Shown here one piece after another: positions 9,779 to 19,402 of a stretch of 64,000 nt of DNA; within the stretch, counting starts at the first letter, position 1, and each line of letters begins with the position of its first letter. The DNA is from CALKWS01 sp051020515 (GTDB taxonomy: Bacteria; Actinomycetota; Actinomycetes; Actinomycetales; Beutenbergiaceae). The stretch lies in NCBI RefSeq assembly GCF_051020515.1, contig NZ_CP194857.1, positions 1,178,001 through 1,242,000 of the forward strand, read 5' to 3'. The translations under genes were made by a program, and so were the position numbers. The notes beneath the pieces were generated by a model. The model was not told the origin of the DNA. It saw only the letters and a program-made list of their open reading frames with translations, and made no database searches.

Positions 9779-10756
9779 ATGAACCCAGCCATCGAGATCC
9801 GCAACCTGGTCAAGACGTTCGGCCCGACCCGGGCCCTGGACGGGGTGGACCTGACCGTCCAACCCGGGCAGGTGCACGGCTTCCTCGGCCCCAACGGCGC
9901 CGGCAAATCCACCACCATCCGGGTCCTGCTGGGCCTGCTGCGCCCCGATTCCGGCACCGCCACGGTGCTGGGCGAGGACGCCTGGTCCGACGCGGTGACC
10001 CTGCATCACCGGTTGGCCTACGTGCCCGGCGATGTCTCGCTGTGGCCGAACCTGACCGGCGGAGAGGCGATCGACCTGTTCGCCCGCCTGCGCGGCACGG
10101 CCGACCGGCACCGCCGCGATGACCTGATCGAACGTTTCGACCTGGACCCCACCAAGAAGGGCCGCACCTACTCCAAGGGCAACCGGCAGAAGGTCGCGAT
10201 CGTGGCCGCCCTGGCCGCCGACGTGGAACTGCTGGTGCTGGATGAGCCCACCTCCGGTCTGGACCCGCTGATGGAGGCCGTCTTTGCCGAGGTCATCGCC
10301 GAGGAGAACGCCAGGGGCCGGACCGTGCTGCTGTCCAGCCACACCCTGGCCCAGGTGGAGAAGCTCTGCGAGCACATCTCCATCATCCGCTCCGGGCGGA
10401 TCGTGGAGTCCGGATCCCTGGCGCAGATGCGTCACCTGATGCGCACCACCGTTGATGTGGTCACCGCAGGCCCGGTGGACCTCAGCGGGGTGGCGGGCGT
10501 GCACGACCTGGCCGACGACGACGAGGGCGCGTTGCGTATGGACGTCGACACCGAGCACCTCGATGAGGTGATCGGACACCTGCACGCCGCCGGGATCCGG
10601 TCCCTGCAGGCGCACCCCCCGACTCTGGAGCAGTTGTTCATGCGCCACTACGGCAGCGCGGAGGCCGGCGTCGAGGGGGCCGCAGACGACGCCGCAACCG
10701 CACGCACCGGCGCGGGCACCGGCACCACCGGCGACCTCAAGGCTGCGGACCGATGA
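9779..10756 (+). CDS. ABC transporter ATP-binding protein (polyketide-antibiotic exporter type)
   Basis: Nucleotide-binding subunit for the permease encoded immediately downstream. Walker A GPNGAGKST, a divergent signature YSKGNRQKVA in place of LSGGQ, Walker B LLVLDEPTSGLD and H-loop SSHTLAQVE are visible. The YSKGN signature is typical of actinobacterial partners of large 10-12 helix permeases. ATG 9779 follows GGGAG. The last bases overlap the permease start as ATGA. The C-terminal 25 residues are low complexity (Ala/Thr/Gly). Substrate unknown. Confidence 0.9.
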   Translation: MNPAIEIRNLVKTFGPTRALDGVDLTVQPGQVHGFLGPNGAGKSTTIRVLLGLLRPDSGTATVLGEDAWSDAVTLHHRLAYVPGDVSLWPNLTGGEAIDLFARLRGTADRHRRDDLIERFDLDPTKKGRTYSKGNRQKVAIVAALAADVELLVLDEPTSGLDPLMEAVFAEVIAEENARGRTVLLSSHTLAQVEKLCEHISIIRSGRIVESGSLAQMRHLMRTTVDVVTAGPVDLSGVAGVHDLADDDEGALRMDVDTEHLDEVIGHLHAAGIRSLQAHPPTLEQLFMRHYGSAEAGVEGAADDAATARTGAGTGTTGDLKAADR

Positions 10757-12402
10757 GCGCCGCAACCGCCACCCGCCCGGCCCGGCCCGCCCCGCCGGCG
10801 CGCACCGGAGAGCTGACCGGCCTGGGCACCCTGATGCGATTCGCGCTCCGCCGCGACCGGGTGCGCCTGCCGATGTGGATCATCGGCATCCTGCTGGCCA
10901 CGGTGGGCACCGCCGCGAGTTTCCCGGCCTCCTACCCCGACGCCGAGGCCCGCGCCGGCGCATTGCTGACCATCGACAACCCCGGCACCACCGCCCTGAT
11001 CGGGGCCGTGTACGGCGACGGCGACTACACCTACGGCATCATCACCGGCCACAACCTGCTGGTGCTGATCTCCGCGATCGCGGCGCTGATGTCGATCTTC
11101 ACCCTAGTGCGCCACACCCGCGCCGAGGAGGAGTCCGAGCGGGCCGAGTTGGTGCGCTCGGGCCCGGTGGGCCGCTTCGCTCCCGCCGCCGCGGCGATGA
11201 CCGTGGTGATCGGGGCAAACCTGGTGCTGGCCCTGGTGCTCGCCCTCGGCCTGGGATCGCTGGGGATCGACACGGTGACCTGGGAGGGCTCGTTCGTGTT
11301 CGGCGCCGCGGTCGGTTCGGTGGGCCTGGTCTTCGCCGGAATCGCCGCCGTGACCGCGCAACTGAGCGAGGACGCCCGCACCGCCTCCTCGGCCGCGGGG
11401 ATGCTACTGGCCGGCGCCTACGTGCTCCGCGCCCTGGGGGATGTCAGCAACGAGACGCTCTCCTGGTTCTCCCCACTGGGCTGGGCCCAGGCCACCGAGC
11501 CCTACTACGCCGATGACTGGGCGCCGCTGCTACTCCCGGTGGGAGCCGCCGTCGTCCTTCTCGTCGTGGCGGTGGCGCTGAGCCGCCGCCGGGACGTGGG
11601 CGCAGGCGTGCTCGGGACCCGTCCCGGACCGGCACGCGCCGGGGCCGGGCTGAGAGGCCCGTTCGGGCTGGCGTGGCGGTCCAACCGTGGCACGCTGATC
11701 GGCTGGACCGTGGGCCTGGGCATCTTCGGACTGCTGTACGGCCCGGTGCTGTCGGAGGCCTCGACCTACCTTGAGGACCTGCCGATCATGGCCGAGTTCA
11801 TGCCGGACATCGACGCCTCGGGGGAGGAACTGTTCGCCGCCACGGTGATCCTGGTGGTCGCGATCCTGTGCGCGGTCCCGCCGCTGCAAATCGTGTTGCG
11901 GCTGCGTGGCGAGGAGACTGCCGGCCGGGTCGGGCCGTTGCTGACCACGCCGCTGCCCCGGTGGCGCTGGCTCGGGGCGAACCTGATGCTGGCTGTGCTC
12001 GGCGGGGCGTGGCTGCTGGCGGTGATGGGGTTCAGCATCGGCCTCGGTGCGGGGTATTCGATGGACGACTACTCCTGGGTGGGCACCAGCACCATCGCCG
12101 CGGTCTCCTACCTGCCGGCGGTCGGCGTCATCGTCGGTCTTGCTGCGCTGCTGCTGGGGTGGGCACCGCGCGCCGCGGCGTGGTCCTGGGCGCTGGTCGG
12201 CCTCGCGGCGGTCGTGGCCTACTTCGGTGGCATCTTTGACCTGCCGCAGTGGCTGATGAACGGCTCCCCGTTCGAGCACGTGCCCGAACAGCCCGCGTTC
12301 GACTTCGACGGCCGGCCGCTGGGCTGGCTCAGCCTGGTGGCGGTGGCGTTGTCGGGTGCGTCGCTGGTGGGCATCCGACGCCGCGACGTCCAGGAAGCCT
12401 GA
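10753..12402 (+). CDS. ABC transporter permease, large polyketide-exporter type
   Basis: The 549-residue membrane protein has about twelve predicted helices in two similar halves, each beginning with a FALRRDR- or WRSNRG-like cytoplasmic segment. Early landmarks are YGIITGHNLLVLISAIAALM and VRHTRAEEESERAELVRSG, the second being a conserved cytoplasmic motif of this class. The start overlaps the ATPase stop (ATGA). Together the pair makes a one-permease exporter. The family often handles antibiotics or lipids; nothing here fixes the substrate. Confidence 0.87.
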   Translation: MSAATATRPARPAPPARTGELTGLGTLMRFALRRDRVRLPMWIIGILLATVGTAASFPASYPDAEARAGALLTIDNPGTTALIGAVYGDGDYTYGIITGHNLLVLISAIAALMSIFTLVRHTRAEEESERAELVRSGPVGRFAPAAAAMTVVIGANLVLALVLALGLGSLGIDTVTWEGSFVFGAAVGSVGLVFAGIAAVTAQLSEDARTASSAAGMLLAGAYVLRALGDVSNETLSWFSPLGWAQATEPYYADDWAPLLLPVGAAVVLLVVAVALSRRRDVGAGVLGTRPGPARAGAGLRGPFGLAWRSNRGTLIGWTVGLGIFGLLYGPVLSEASTYLEDLPIMAEFMPDIDASGEELFAATVILVVAILCAVPPLQIVLRLRGEETAGRVGPLLTTPLPRWRWLGANLMLAVLGGAWLLAVMGFSIGLGAGYSMDDYSWVGTSTIAAVSYLPAVGVIVGLAALLLGWAPRAAAWSWALVGLAAVVAYFGGIFDLPQWLMNGSPFEHVPEQPAFDFDGRPLGWLSLVAVALSGASLVGIRRRDVQEA

Positions 12403-12431
12403 CCCCTCCCCGGCCCCCGGCGCCCGGTCGG

Positions 12432-13447
12432 TTACGCAACCGGTGTGGGGGTATCTGCCCGCTCACGCTTGGTATCGGCGCGGGCCTCGGGCGCCGTCCG
12501 GCACTCCTCGACGAACCGCAGGGCCCCACCGATCGCACCACCGAGTGCGCTCAACGCGATGAACAGGAGGGCGAGCGCCTCATCCGGTGTGAATCCGGCG
12601 TGACCCCAGTCGTCCGGGGCGATCAGCAGCGCGTTGACGAGGCCGGTGAGCGCATCCGTGAAGACCACAGCGGTGCCGACGAAACCCAGAGCCAGCCATC
12701 GGCGGCGTAGTCGGTCTCCACGGCTCAGTTCAGCCAGGGCAGGCACGCACCGATCGCGAATGCACCCAACAGGGTGAGCATCACGCGCTGCCCGGTGGAC
12801 GGGTCGGGGAACCTGCCACCACCGGTGACGGCCCACCCCCAGTTCAAGATGGCATAGCCCAGCCCGGCCGGGATGAAGATCCAGCCCAGCAGGTTCTGTA
12901 GCGGACGGGTGTGACCGGCGCCGTCGTGGGCGCGGCCACCGGAGAGCAGCATCTGCCAGCGCTCACGCGCGTAGAACACCAGGCCCGTGCCGAGCAGGAC
13001 CGCTTGCAGGACGAAGCCGCCGTAGACCACGGCGAACACCCAAGGTTGCAGGACGTCATCGACCAACGGGCTACCTCCTCCTGAGAGCAGTTGGACGGCC
13101 GAGCCGAGGACGAAGCCCCCGGCGACCGGCGCGAGCAGGCCGGCTGCGATCCACAGCGGGAAGGCGATCAAGAACGCGGGGATGCGCCGGCCCACCGGAT
13201 GGACCAGCAGGATCGCGATGGCGATGGCCACCATGTCCAGCAAGCCTGTGGCGGTGTTGGCCGCGATCGTGGTTCCGGCGAAGTCGGAGCTGTTCGCCCC
13301 GATCCCCCAGCCCGAGACCCAGGCGATCTTGAGCAGGATGTAGGGCAGGCAGGCAAGGATCGTGGCGAGGCAGATGCGTTTCCGGAACCGGGCGAGTCGC
13401 ACCGGGTCGGTGGTCAGACGGGGCCGCGCAGTCGTAGTTGTGGTCAT
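12432..13447 (-). CDS. Multi-pass membrane protein of unknown function (frame break near 12735)
   Basis: I do not recognise a family. The first 240 residues contain about six hydrophobic helices (ICLATILACLPYILLKIAWV, FLIAFPLWIAAGLLAPVAGG and others). They end prematurely at IGACLPWLN, while the next frame continues CVPALAELSRGDRLRRRW and two more helices, so a one-base insertion near 12735 probably split a protein of about 338 residues. ATG 13447 has no obvious Shine-Dalgarno. The C-terminus is hydrophilic. It converges with the ABC permease gene. Confidence 0.65.
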
Positions 13448-13646
13448 GTGACCCAGCGTGAGGGCAGGGAGGGTCCGCAGGCCTCCCCCGTCGTGGGGAG
13501 GCCGTTCCCCCGCACGGGTGGTTCTGGACCGGCAGCCCCGGGCATGACCAGAGCCGGACGGATGGGCTGGTGGGTCCCATCCGCCCGGCCTGGCGGGGTC
13601 TGGCTCGGGGGCGTCGCCGTGAGGTTCGACCCCGGGTCGTGGTGGG

Positions 13647-15578
13647 TCAGGCCGCCTGGGGCGTCTTGACCACGGGCTGCTTGGCGGCTGGAGCCGTCGG
13701 GCCGGCCGCGGCGCGGCGCTTCTTGCGCAGCAGCCGCATCGCGTTGACGATCACCACCAGCACCGAGGCCTCGTGGACCAGCATCCCGATCGCCATCGTC
13801 ACACCGCCGGTGAAGACACCCACCATCAGCGCGGCCACCGTGGCCAGGGCGACCACAATGTTCTGACGCATCACCCGCACGGTGCTCTTGGCCAGGCCGA
13901 TCGCCTCCGGCAGCCGGGACAGCCGGTCACCCATCAGGGCGATGTCGGCGGTCTCGATGGCGACGCCGGTTCCGGCCGCCCCCATCGCCACACCGATGTC
14001 GGCGGTGGCCAGGGCGGGAGCGTCGTTGACGCCGTCGCCCACCATCGCCACGGTGTAGCCCTGCTTCTGCAGGTCGGCCACCGCTTGGAGCTTCTGCTCC
14101 GGCAGCAACCCGGCGCGCACCTCATCGATCCCGGTGGCCTGACCGATGGCCTGGGCCACCAGCGGGGCGTCCCCGGTGAGCATCACCACCTTCTTCACAC
14201 CGGCGGCGTGCAGGTCGGCCACCATCTGCGCGGCCTCGGCACGGACCGTGTCGGCCACCGCGACCACACCGAGAACGGCGTCGTCCACGGCCACGATCAT
14301 CGGCGTGCGGCCCTGGGCGGCCAGGTCCTCGGCAGCGTCCTCGGCACCCACGGTGTCAGCCACGCCGTACTGGGTCAGCAGGGCGGCGTTACCGATGAGC
14401 ACCCTGCGGCCGTGGGTGGTCGCGGTGATGCCCTTGCCGGGCACTGGCTCGGTGTGCTCGGGCAGGCCCGGGGTGGACAGTCCCTCGGCAGCGGCAGCCT
14501 CCAGGACCGGACGGGCCAGGGGGTGCTCGGAGCCGGCCTCGGCCCGAGCGGCCCAGGTCAGCACCTCGTCGCGGGTGGAACTCGGGTCGAGCACCACCAC
14601 GTCGGTCAGTTCGGGGCGACCTTCGGTGAGGGTGCCGGTCTTGTCCAGCGCCACCGCGTCGATCTTGGCCGAGTTCTCCAGGTACTCCCCACCCTTGATG
14701 AGGACGCCGTCGCGGGCCCCGCGGCCGATGCCGGCCACGATCGTGACGGGGATGGAGATGACCAGCGCACCGGGGCAGGCGATCACCAGCAGGGTCAGCG
14801 CCAGCACCACGTTGCCGGTCAGCAGGCCCACCGCGAGCGCCAGCACCATGATCGCCGGGGTGTAGTAGGTGGAGAAGCGGTCCATGAAAGCCGCGGTCTT
14901 GGCCTTGGCGTCCTGGGCCTCCTCCACCCGGTGGATGATCCGGGCCAGGGTGGTGTCGGCACCGATGCCGGTGGCGCGCACCTGCAGGAAACCGCCACGG
15001 GAGATGGTGCCGGCGAAGACCTGGTCTCCGTGCGCCTTCTCGGCCGGGATGGACTCACCGGTGATGGAGGCTTCGTCCAGGGCGCCGTTGCCGGCGATCA
15101 CCTCACCGTCGACGGGCACCTTGGCACCGTTCTTGACCAGCACGGTCTCGCCCTCGAGCACCTCGTGGGCCGGGACCTCCACCTGCTGCCCGTCGCGCAT
15201 CACCACGGCCACGTCCGGGGCCACGGCGACCAGTTCGGCCAGCGCCGAGCGGGTCTTGTTCATCGTGCGCGCCTCCAGGGCGTGCCCGATGGCGAACAGG
15301 AAGGTCACCGCGGCGGCCTCCCAGTACTCGCCGATGATCACCGCACCGGTGGCGGCGATGGAGACCAGCAGGTCGATGCTGATGTTCTTGACCATCAGCG
15401 CCCGCACGGCCTTGACGGCGATCGGTACCCCGGCGACCACCGCAGCGGCCACCATGAGCAGATCGCCCACACCGTCCAGGCCCATGGCCCGGGAGGTGAA
15501 GAACGACATCAGAATGAGCAGACCGGACACCGTGGGAATCATCCACGGCCCGTTCCACCACTTGCGAATCATGGTCAT
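13647..15578 (-). CDS. P1B-type heavy-metal transporting ATPase, CPG motif variant
   Basis: It exports or imports a transition metal using ATP. The 643-residue protein shows SITGESIP (actuator), DKTGTLTEGRPE (phosphorylated Asp), SEHPLARPV (P1B-specific HP motif), MLTGDAP and VGDGVNDAPAL. The membrane metal-site motif in VIACPGALVISIPV is CPG rather than the common CPC or CPH. There is no N-terminal CxxC metal-binding domain; the protein begins directly with helices. ATG 15578 is chosen because AAAGGA precedes it. Metal specificity is not predictable. No ArsR or CsoR gene is adjacent. Confidence 0.9.
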   Translation of the reverse strand: MTMIRKWWNGPWMIPTVSGLLILMSFFTSRAMGLDGVGDLLMVAAAVVAGVPIAVKAVRALMVKNISIDLLVSIAATGAVIIGEYWEAAAVTFLFAIGHALEARTMNKTRSALAELVAVAPDVAVVMRDGQQVEVPAHEVLEGETVLVKNGAKVPVDGEVIAGNGALDEASITGESIPAEKAHGDQVFAGTISRGGFLQVRATGIGADTTLARIIHRVEEAQDAKAKTAAFMDRFSTYYTPAIMVLALAVGLLTGNVVLALTLLVIACPGALVISIPVTIVAGIGRGARDGVLIKGGEYLENSAKIDAVALDKTGTLTEGRPELTDVVVLDPSSTRDEVLTWAARAEAGSEHPLARPVLEAAAAEGLSTPGLPEHTEPVPGKGITATTHGRRVLIGNAALLTQYGVADTVGAEDAAEDLAAQGRTPMIVAVDDAVLGVVAVADTVRAEAAQMVADLHAAGVKKVVMLTGDAPLVAQAIGQATGIDEVRAGLLPEQKLQAVADLQKQGYTVAMVGDGVNDAPALATADIGVAMGAAGTGVAIETADIALMGDRLSRLPEAIGLAKSTVRVMRQNIVVALATVAALMVGVFTGGVTMAIGMLVHEASVLVVIVNAMRLLRKKRRAAAGPTAPAAKQPVVKTPQAA

Positions 15579-15747
15579 CGTCGTGTCCTTTACAGTCGCT
15601 GCCCCGCCCATTTCCTGGGGCCTGATAAGAACGTACGGAAACGGCGCGCAAACGACCTTGACCCCGGTCAAGTCCGGCCCGGGCATGCTGATAGCCGACG
15701 ACGACGCCCCCGGGCCCGCCGGGGCGTATCGAAGGTGCGCGGTAGCG

Positions 15748-16268
15748 TCAGCGCACCCGACGCACCTGCCCCCCGGTGGAGCGCACCAGGTCCGCGAAGG
15801 TGATCGAGAGCATGGTGAAGTCGTCACCACCGCCCGCCCACAACTGCTCGTGGGTGGCGAGGTCCTCATCGATCACGGTCCGCACCGGCGCCGGGTGGCC
15901 GAAGGGCGCGACCCCGCCGACCTGCTGGCCGGTGTGGGCCAGCACGAAGTCGGGACCGGCCCGGCGCACCTTGGCATAACCCAGGTCAGTTGCCACCTTG
16001 GCGGCGTCAACGCGGTGGGCGCCGCTGGCGATCACGAGCAGCGGTTCGCCGTCGGCCTCGAAGATGAGGGAGTTCGCGATCTGGGCAACCGTGCACCCCA
16101 GCGCCTGAGCAGCCGCCGCAGCGGTGGGCACGTGCTCGTCCAGGCGGACCAGGTCGAACCGCACGCCGGCGCCTTCGGCGGCGGCTCGTACCCGCAGGAC
16201 CGGGTCGGACTCACCGCCGCGTCGTGGATCGGTGCCGGGTCGGTTCCGGTGGCGGGTTCGGTGTTCAT
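15748..16268 (-). CDS. YbaK/EbsC-family aminoacyl-tRNA deacylase (5' frame break likely)
   Basis: Family members hydrolyse misacylated tRNA such as Cys-tRNA(Pro). The body reads DPVLRVRAAAEGAGV, CTVAQIANSLIFEADGEP, GAHRVDAAKVA and TGQQVGGVAPFGHP, all YbaK landmarks including the lysine of AAKVA and the GGVxPxG motif. No good start is in frame. ATG 16268 (MNTEPATGTDP) looks like a natural beginning but is one frame off, so an indel near 16200 is suspected. A longer in-frame reading to 16314 is possible but its first residues do not resemble the family. Confidence 0.8.
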
Positions 16269-16335
16269 CGCTCGATGCTAGCGGCCGCACCGCAGCCATT
16301 CGGAGGCATCGCACTCATCACCCCGGGCGGCCTAC

Positions 16336-17313
16336 CTAGCCGGTCCCTGCACGCACCGGCGCCCCCCGGCCCCGCCGCACCGCCCCTGGTGTCTGGCCGG
16401 TGCTTCGGGTGAAGGCGCGCGTGAATGCGGCGGCCGAGCCGTACCCGGATTCCGCGGCGACCTGGCTGACGCTGGCCGTGCCCTCGCGCAGTCGCGCGTG
16501 CGCGAGGTTCATCCGCCACCGGGTCAGGTAGCCCATCGGCGGCTCCCCCACCCGTTCGGTGAATTCGGCCGAGAACACCGAGCGCGACATCCTGGCCTCC
16601 CGTGCCAGCGCGGCGAGTGTCCATGCGCGTCCCGGGTCGCGGTGGATGGCGACCAGGGCCCGGCCCAGGTGCTCGTCCTGCAGCGCGTTGAGCCACCCGC
16701 GGTGCGCGGCCGGGTCGCGGGCGAGCCAGGTGCGGATCGCCTGCACCACCACGATGTCGGCCAAGCGGGTGGTCACCGCCTCACCGCCGGGGCGCAGGTC
16801 GGCCAGTTCGGTTGCCATCATCCGCACGATCTCGTGCACCGGCGCGGCTTGTGGGTCGATGCCGGCCTGGATGTGCAACACGGCAGGCAGGTGGCGCAGC
16901 AGTTCCCGGGCGGCGGGTTCGTCGAACCCGACGATGCCGCACAGCAGCAGCGACGACGACCCGTCGCCCCCGTAGGTCAGCACCGAGTAGTGCTCGCTGA
17001 GGTAGCGCTGCGGGAGCAGGTCCACCCGGCCGGCGGGGCCTGCCCCGGGACTGCTGGCGATGGTGTGCCCGCGCGCGTGCGGAACCACCGCGAGGTCACC
17101 GGGCCGCAACGCGATGTCCTCCTCCCCCGGAACCTGCAGCACCGCCGAGCCGGCTGTGAGCACGTGAAAGCTCAGGGTGTCGGCGAACGCGGGCACCTCC
17201 AGTGCCCACGGCTCACGCAACTCGTTGCGGCAGTAGAAGGTGCCGCGCATCCGCAGCAGGTGCAGCGCATCGCCCAAGGGGTCAGAGGGTGCCCAGGAGG
17301 GGGAATCGACCAT
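16336..17313 (-). CDS. AraC-family transcriptional regulator with N-terminal cupin
   Basis: The N-terminal cupin sensor covers residues 1-190, including FHVLTAGSAVLQVPGEE and LRPGDLAVVPHARGH. Two C-terminal HTH motifs follow: WTLAALAREARMSRSVFSAE and VSQVAAESGYGSAAAFTRAF. Length (325 aa) is normal for the cupin_6 subgroup, which usually controls a divergently encoded oxidoreductase; that is the arrangement here (gene at 17456). ATG 17313 was preferred to an upstream in-frame ATG because its product begins where the family begins; it has no strong ribosome binding site. Confidence 0.88.
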   Translation of the reverse strand: MVDSPSWAPSDPLGDALHLLRMRGTFYCRNELREPWALEVPAFADTLSFHVLTAGSAVLQVPGEEDIALRPGDLAVVPHARGHTIASSPGAGPAGRVDLLPQRYLSEHYSVLTYGGDGSSSLLLCGIVGFDEPAARELLRHLPAVLHIQAGIDPQAAPVHEIVRMMATELADLRPGGEAVTTRLADIVVVQAIRTWLARDPAAHRGWLNALQDEHLGRALVAIHRDPGRAWTLAALAREARMSRSVFSAEFTERVGEPPMGYLTRWRMNLAHARLREGTASVSQVAAESGYGSAAAFTRAFTRSTGQTPGAVRRGRGAPVRAGTG

Positions 17314-17455
17314 GGTGCGATCGTCGCGCGAGTGAGTCCGATCGTCCTCCTTTCCGGACGAACAGTCAAGGATTCCGGCACTTCGGCTATATCTCATCCG
17401 GCTCGTAGTTCATAACGTGATCATGCAATCAACTCAGCGCACAGAAGGGCACACC

Positions 17456-18326
17456 ATGTACGTGATCTCAGGAGCCACCGGACGGGTCGGATCGGCCATC
17501 GCGGACCGCTTGCTCGAGAACGGCTCACCCGTGCGGGTCCTCGTCCGGCGCCCGGACTCAGCCCAACACTGGGCGGATCGAGGCGCGGAAGCCGTCGTCG
17601 TCGACCTGGCCGACCAGGTCGGACTGACGGGGGCGCTGCAGGGTGCCGCCGGGTTCTTCACCTTGCTGCCGTTCAATCCGATGACGACGGACTTCCGTGG
17701 CGACATGACGGCCCTGATCTCCTCGATCACCGAGGCGGTGGTCGACGCCCGCCCGCGTCCCGCATGTGACACTGCTGTCCTCGGTCGGGGCTCACCTGCC
17801 CGAGGGCACCGGACCGATCGCGCCGTTGCATCACCTTGAGAACGCACTGCGCTCGACGACGGCGACCGTCACCGCGGTGCGCCCGGTGCACTTCCAGGAG
17901 AAGGTCACCGACGTCCTCGATGCCGCCCGGGAGCAGGGCATCTACCCGGTCTTCGCCGGATCCGCCGACGTGCCGGTGCCGATGGTGGCCACCCGAGATG
18001 TCGGCGCCGTCCTGGCCGAGGCGCTGCTGTCGCCCCCGCGGCGCAGCGAGACCATCGCCCTCACCGGTCCCGCCTACCGCGAGCGGGAGATCGCCGAGAT
18101 CCTTGCCAGGCTGCTCGATCGCGAGTTGGAGGTGATGACACTGCCCAGGGCTGCATGGAAGGACGCGTTCCTGGCCGCGGGCGTCTCGGCCGAAGCCGCC
18201 CAGATGCTGGTCGAGCTGCACGAGGCCGGCGACACCGGTCGTCTCGTCCCGCACGGAGACCGCACGGTGCACGGCACAACCGGGATCGAGCAGACGCTCG
18301 CCGGGCTCGTCGCGGTGCCCATCTGA
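17456..18326 (+). CDS. NmrA-like NAD(P)-binding oxidoreductase (frame break near 17750)
   Basis: An atypical short-chain dehydrogenase or NAD(P)H-dependent quinone/azo reductase-like protein. It starts MYVISGATGRVGSAIADRLL, the Rossmann GxxGxxG nucleotide site, then VRVLVRRPDS. After VVDA the frame changes; the following frame reads VPHVTLLSSVGAHLPEGTGP, exactly the next family block, and continues to LVAVPI. A one-base indel around 17745-17755 in CGCCCGCCCG explains it, and the joined protein is about 290 residues. AAGGG precedes ATG 17456. The divergent AraC gene is its likely regulator. Confidence 0.83.
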
Positions 18327-18504
18327 TGAGCGTGACCCGAAAGTAGGCGCCCCCGGCCGCCCGGCCGCCGGTGAGGTGGTGCGGCTGCGCTCGCTGCTGC
18401 GCTCTCCTTCGACCGGCCGGGCCCGCTAGGGACGGACGGATTTCAATGCGGCAGCAGACCGTCCGGAATCATTTCTAGTGTGGTGGAGAACGGAAGGAGT
18501 GGCC
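18327..18504. other. Intergenic stretch without recognisable gene
   Basis: Together with the weak 52-codon frame that follows, this makes about 430 bases between the oxidoreductase and the toxin-antitoxin pair. I see C- and G-rich low-complexity sequence, and CGGACGG near 18433 that can pair with CCGTCCG near 18458. No family protein is readable in any frame. Confidence 0.4.
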
Positions 18505-18663
18505 ATGGAACCGTTCCTCAATGCCACACTGGGAGTGCACGTCGTCCGCGCCCCGCAGGATCCGCCGGAGTGGGACCTGATCCATCCGAGGGATCGCACC
18601 AATGTCGCGAACCGCCGCATCGGACGACCTCGGCGTGGTGACGTGCCCGGCTGGGGCGCGTAG
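18505..18663 (+). CDS. Possible small hypothetical protein (52 aa)
   Basis: A short frame starts at ATG 18505, preceded by GGAAGGAG at ideal spacing, which is the main support. The product (MEPFLNATLGVHVVRAPQDP at its start) has no signal peptide, no membrane segment and no family I recognise. The DNA is less GC-biased at third positions than neighbouring genes. It may be a remnant. Confidence 0.3.
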   Translation: MEPFLNATLGVHVVRAPQDPPEWDLIHPRDRTNVANRRIGRPRRGDVPGWGA

Positions 18664-18745
18664 CCCCCCGTGGGTGGATGCCGGCACCTCGGACGAGTTG
18701 AGAATCGGTTCGGCTGACAGCCTAGCCAGGCTTAGCCAAGCCACC

Positions 18746-18751
18746 TAGAAT
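18746..18751 (+). promoter_or_regulatory. Probable -10 element (TAGAAT) of the toxin-antitoxin operon
   Basis: TAGAAT ends seven bases before ATG 18759, so transcription would start at or next to the start codon, giving a leaderless mRNA, as is common in actinomycetes. The antitoxin start has no Shine-Dalgarno, consistent with this. Just upstream the short repeats TAGCCAGG and TAGCCAAG (18723-18740) could be part of an autoregulatory operator (inference). Confidence 0.4.
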
Positions 18752-18758
18752 ACGCGGC

Positions 18759-19016
18759 ATGCAGGTCAACGTGCATGAGGCGAAGTCTCAACTTTCACGA
18801 CTGATCGAGGCCGTTCTGGCGGGCGAGTCGGTCACGATCGCCCGCGCGGGTAAGCCGGTGGTGGACCTCATCGCACACCGGGGCCCAGACGTCACCATCG
18901 GGGTTGCGGGATGGGAAGGCTTCCGGGCCGACCCTGCTGTCTTCGATGGCTCCGACGCCCAGATCGCGGATCACTTCTACGGCGAGCCCGCGCCCGACGG
19001 CGAGCCCGCGCCGTGA
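18759..19016 (+). CDS. Type II antitoxin, Phd/YefM (VapB-like) family
   Basis: The 85-residue DNA-binding antitoxin begins MQVNVHEAKSQLSRLIEAVL, the Phd/YefM N-terminus, followed by GESVTIARAGKPVVDLIAH. The C-terminal half is acidic and probably wraps the toxin; it ends in a duplicated GEPAPDGEPAP. The stop overlaps the toxin start (GTGA). It should neutralise the PIN toxin and repress the operon. Confidence 0.88.
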   Translation: MQVNVHEAKSQLSRLIEAVLAGESVTIARAGKPVVDLIAHRGPDVTIGVAGWEGFRADPAVFDGSDAQIADHFYGEPAPDGEPAP

Positions 19017-19402
19017 ACGGTGTGCTGCTGGACACCAATCCGCTCCTGTGGGTGCTCGCGGGCGATCCGCAACTCGGCACCGGTGCGAGGGCGCACCTCA
19101 CCACCTCGACTTCGCCCCGCTTCTCCTCGGCATCGGTGCTGGAGATCACCATCAAACAGATGCTAGGCCGCCTCGAGGTACCGGGTGAGGTCGCAGGCGC
19201 TGCCGCAGCGGCCGGTCTGGTCGAGCTCCCGTTCCGCTCCCACCATGCCTCCGGTTTGGAGGAGTTCCCCGATCTGGCCAGGCACGACCCGTTCGATCGC
19301 ATGCTCTTGTCCCAGGCCCGGCACGAGGACCTGCTCCTACTGACCTCTGACCGCCAACTGCTGGAACTCGGTATCGATCGGGTCATCGACGCCCGCCGCT
19401 GA
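19013..19402 (+). CDS. PIN-domain ribonuclease toxin (VapC family)
   Basis: An endoribonuclease toxin of 129 residues. Acidic metal-binding residues are visible in VLLDTNPLLW (first Asp), SASVLEITIKQ (Glu), HDPFDRMLLSQA (Asp) and LLTSDRQL (last Asp). The family member with WVLAGD and DPFDRML is the COG3744-type PIN. The GTG start at 19013 overlaps the antitoxin stop by 4 nt. Likely RNA target (tRNA or other) is unknown. Confidence 0.88.
   Translation: MNGVLLDTNPLLWVLAGDPQLGTGARAHLTTSTSPRFSSASVLEITIKQMLGRLEVPGEVAGAAAAAGLVELPFRSHHASGLEEFPDLARHDPFDRMLLSQARHEDLLLLTSDRQLLELGIDRVIDARR

Noticed and set aside
13773..15803. A 676-codon plus-strand frame opposite the P1B ATPase, and a similar 613-codon frame at 47194-49035 opposite jetC
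   Set aside because: Both are shadows of well-conserved genes; their translations are His/Gly/Arg-rich without motifs.
18475..18744. An 89-codon minus-strand frame upstream of the toxin-antitoxin genes
   Set aside because: No ribosome binding site, composition unlike neighbours, and it overlaps the better-supported 52-codon frame and the antitoxin promoter region.
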